DNA from: Agrocybe praecox
Taxonomy: Eukaryota; Basidiomycota; Agaricomycetes; Agaricales; Agrocybaceae
Reading direction: 5' to 3'
Length of the DNA stretch: 17,556 nucleotides
Assembly (NCBI GenBank): GCA_964017145.1
Contig: CAXHKQ010000165.1
Span: 1 to 17,556, forward strand
Part shown: in pieces, positions 15,330 through 17,556 of the stretch
Layout of the letters: each line of letters begins with the position of its first letter
How positions within the stretch are numbered: position 1 is the first letter of the stretch
The notes under the pieces: model-generated
What the model saw: the letters and a program-made list of their open reading frames with translations, nothing else
Told to the model about the DNA's origin: nothing
Databases searched by the model: none
Position numbers and translations under genes: made by a program

Positions 15330-17556
15330 TTAACATTTCAATTATAACTACGCTCTTCCACGCGTTAGGAAATCATACAGCCCATTTAATTGGTCATGCG
15401 ACACACTGCCGAGATTGCTTATCGTCGTCGTTTGCCAAAATGTGTCCGACACGCACCAATATGCTTCTCTCGTTTTTTTTCTTCGACCAGGGCAATAATC
15501 GTAAATTGTATCTCAACTACCATACTAGCGATTACCGATTGGGCAAGATATGGTCCAATTATTTTTATATACTCTGTCGCACACACCTCGATGCGTGCCC
15601 GCATATCCCTTCAACCATCGCACGTCGGTGATCTATGCTGTTCTTCGTCTCGGCTCGGCTCGTTGTCGTCAGAAGAAATGGCCATAACGCAATTATGCTG
15701 CGTGTGCGAAACGACGGCGAAGCGGCGGCCTCACTGACGTTGAGGCGTGAAAGGAGAACAAAAAAGGTTGTGGGAATATTTACGAGCTCTAGTTCCGCAT
15801 CACATCGTATCGAAGACGTGCGCGTGTGCGGTATGTTCGCATGCGCGCGACTCTGCAATACGTCGATATAGCGCTAACTATGTGCGTGTGTGCGTGCGGC
15901 GTGATTGAATTTCTTCCGCAAAGGATCGAAGAGCGAGACAGAACACACATCTCGCTGTCTTCTCGCATTAAAGTGTTCATATGTGTGCAGAATGTACACT
16001 CTGCGCGCAGCTGCTCGCGTTAGAGGTTGCTCTACCTTTTTCCCGATAATCTGGATCAAACACATCAGCACAGCATTCGCATCTTCGCCAGTATGGCAGG
16101 AGTATAGCCGTAGAAGAAGTCGTAGCACAAAACGTAGAGTGTATATTTGATTGCGATTGCCAGCGCCTTTGCTCTCTGCGCACTCTGTTGGATCTGGGGG
16201 GGCGCCAGTGCCATTGTGCGATTATGAGATGTGATGTGAAACAAACCACTAGCACACAAAACCGAATGAAAAGTCAGTTCTGCCGAACGAACGAGCTGAA
16301 TGAAAAGCAACGCAGCACAATGCTCCGGAATTCATTCCGCTTTCGCTCATATCGAATGCGTGCGATTTCTAATAGAGTTAATTGAACTGATTGATGCCAG
16401 ACGATGCAGCGAAGGCTGCACAACTCGATAATATAATTTTAATTGCTACTCGGCTTTCTTTGGACGCATACAATGTAGTGCTACGCTGAGTAGAGTGCAT
16501 TATTATTTACTTATTTTGAAAACACGAACAAGTTTCAGCGCAACCGCAACCGCAAACCGTCGTCTTACGTGCAGAACGGAGGTAGTTTCGCAAACAGAGT
16601 TTGCTGCGTAATCCGCATTTGCATTGGCAGATTGCAACCCCTTTCAACGCAATGGCAAAGTCGATTATGCAGATCATTGCATTCGATACAACGCGCGACT
16701 GAAGTTCGGGATTGTGCCATGTCATTCGCACGTCAATCGCACGCCCATCAACATCATCGAGCGGACGCATAATTTGTCGATTAGTTTTTGCCACAACGCA
16801 AAATCCGCCGTCTGTTTGCGGTGGTATTAAAAACCGATACGTTCTCAATGAGTGATTGTAAGACTGCACACAGATGGAATTTCAAACCAAACAAAATTTG
16901 CATAATTTGCAATGAGTTGACAAAATATCCGAATGCATGCGGATTGTGAGCTAGTGATTTGGCAAAAGTGCGAGTGCACCGATTTTATTGGAGAGCTTGA
17001 TTAATTTCGCAGCGACCGCAATCGCTATTATTTCGTACTATGAGACATTCGTATGGGAACCACAGTCATAGCTGGGAGCATGAATATTGAACATTACGAC
17101 AATGTTTGTGCTCACAATAACGTGTTTGCACTACAAACCATTTACATCGTATAATATTTCAATATGTTTGTAATTTGTGCCGACTCGGTGTCTGATTTCA
17201 GGCCAGATTGATAACCGGTAAACTCTACACACGTCCATAAAATATATGGAGACATGCCCGCTGGAAAAAAAATCAGTGCTACGTAGACAAGGCATCAAAA
17301 AAAGTGTCACTTACACGGCGGGACACGGACACACGCGCCGCATCTTGTATGCTAATCAATGTCTCTCGGGAATATTTTGTATGCCACTCGCATGGGAACA
17401 TCGTCAGCGTCAGCAGCGTGTCTTCCTAGCCCTTTTTTCTTGACTCGAGTTTTTCAATAAGACTTCACAGATCTTTCGTTTTTTTTAATGAAATAAAAAA
17501 AACACTCACATCGATTTTATGGAATGTTTGCCCAGTTTATGGTTACCGAAGTTAAT
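15330..17556. other. gene-free right end
   Basis: No supported gene. Frames of at most 120 codons overlap on both strands. A CAACCG hexamer array lies at 16541-16559. From about 16870 the sequence turns AT-rich, with TTTGCAT/ATGCAT-like octamer relatives and the partial ATGAATATT match at 17079-17088. An ATG at 17246 opens 65 codons, but these cross two long A-runs. AATAAA at 17492-17497 lies 49 bp after that frame's stop and is the only hint of a 3' end. Confidence 0.45.
16541..16559. repeat. CAACCG hexanucleotide repeat
   Basis: Two perfect CAACCG units and one with an extra A. Read on the minus strand it creates the Cys/Gly-rich tail of a 120-codon frame. Confidence 0.65.

Noticed and set aside
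16507..16869. 120-codon minus-strand frame with a Cys-rich tail resembling a CXC (tesmin/TSO1-like) motif
   Set aside because: The Cys spacing is incomplete, the key CxC after the LRNY-like stretch is missing, and the Cys/Gly run is created by a CAACCG repeat.
1..17556. Conserved microRNAs (let-7, mir-10, mir-iab-4, mir-1, bantam and similar), CRISPR arrays, transposase or reverse transcriptase
   Set aside because: No mature microRNA sequence I know, no regularly spaced repeats and no transposon protein motifs were seen on either strand.

Overview
The window looks like nuclear DNA from a dipteran insect, most likely a mosquito of the Anopheles type. This rests on composition only: intermediate GC, abundant CpG, many short TG/CA, TGCG and CAG arrays, arthropod-style TCAGT initiators and A/C-rich leader-like stretches. 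There are no operons, ribosome-binding sites, tRNA or rRNA genes, CRISPR arrays or recognisable transposon proteins. No complete protein-coding gene of a known family can be read. The open frames are short, mostly overlap one another on both strands, and many are rich in Cys, His and Arg because they cross simple repeats. The window is best described as a large intronic, intergenic or cis-regulatory stretch with a few gene-end candidates.

Left part (1-3600). The best gene-end candidate is on the minus strand: an initiator-like TTCAGT (3598-3603), a leader, an ATG at 3456, 15 codons and a GTGAGT donor (3406-3411). The rest of that gene would lie at lower coordinates. One weak candidate second exon (208-390) fits in phase; otherwise 1-3411 would be mainly intron.

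Upstream of that promoter (3600-6900) lie a pentanucleotide repeat, a dense cluster of TAGGTA/CAGGTA heptamers (Zelda/TAGteam-like), a near-perfect 11-bp hairpin and a second leader-like minus-strand segment (6775-6929).

The middle (6990-10080) is mostly plain, repeat-spotted DNA. An AT-richer island at about 10080-11300 carries a kappaB-like site, a candidate two-exon plus-strand gene (10605-10715 and 10942-11130, about 99 codons if real, with AATAAA at 11280) and, inside its candidate intron, two copies of a 28-bp element built around the palindrome ATGAATATTCAT.

The right part (11300-17556) has further AT-rich islands, a few exon-like open frames (12546-12626, 13276-13533, 14213-14373, 15182-15328), hairpins and microsatellites, but no gene that can be named. 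All gene calls here are low to moderate confidence and need transcript data.
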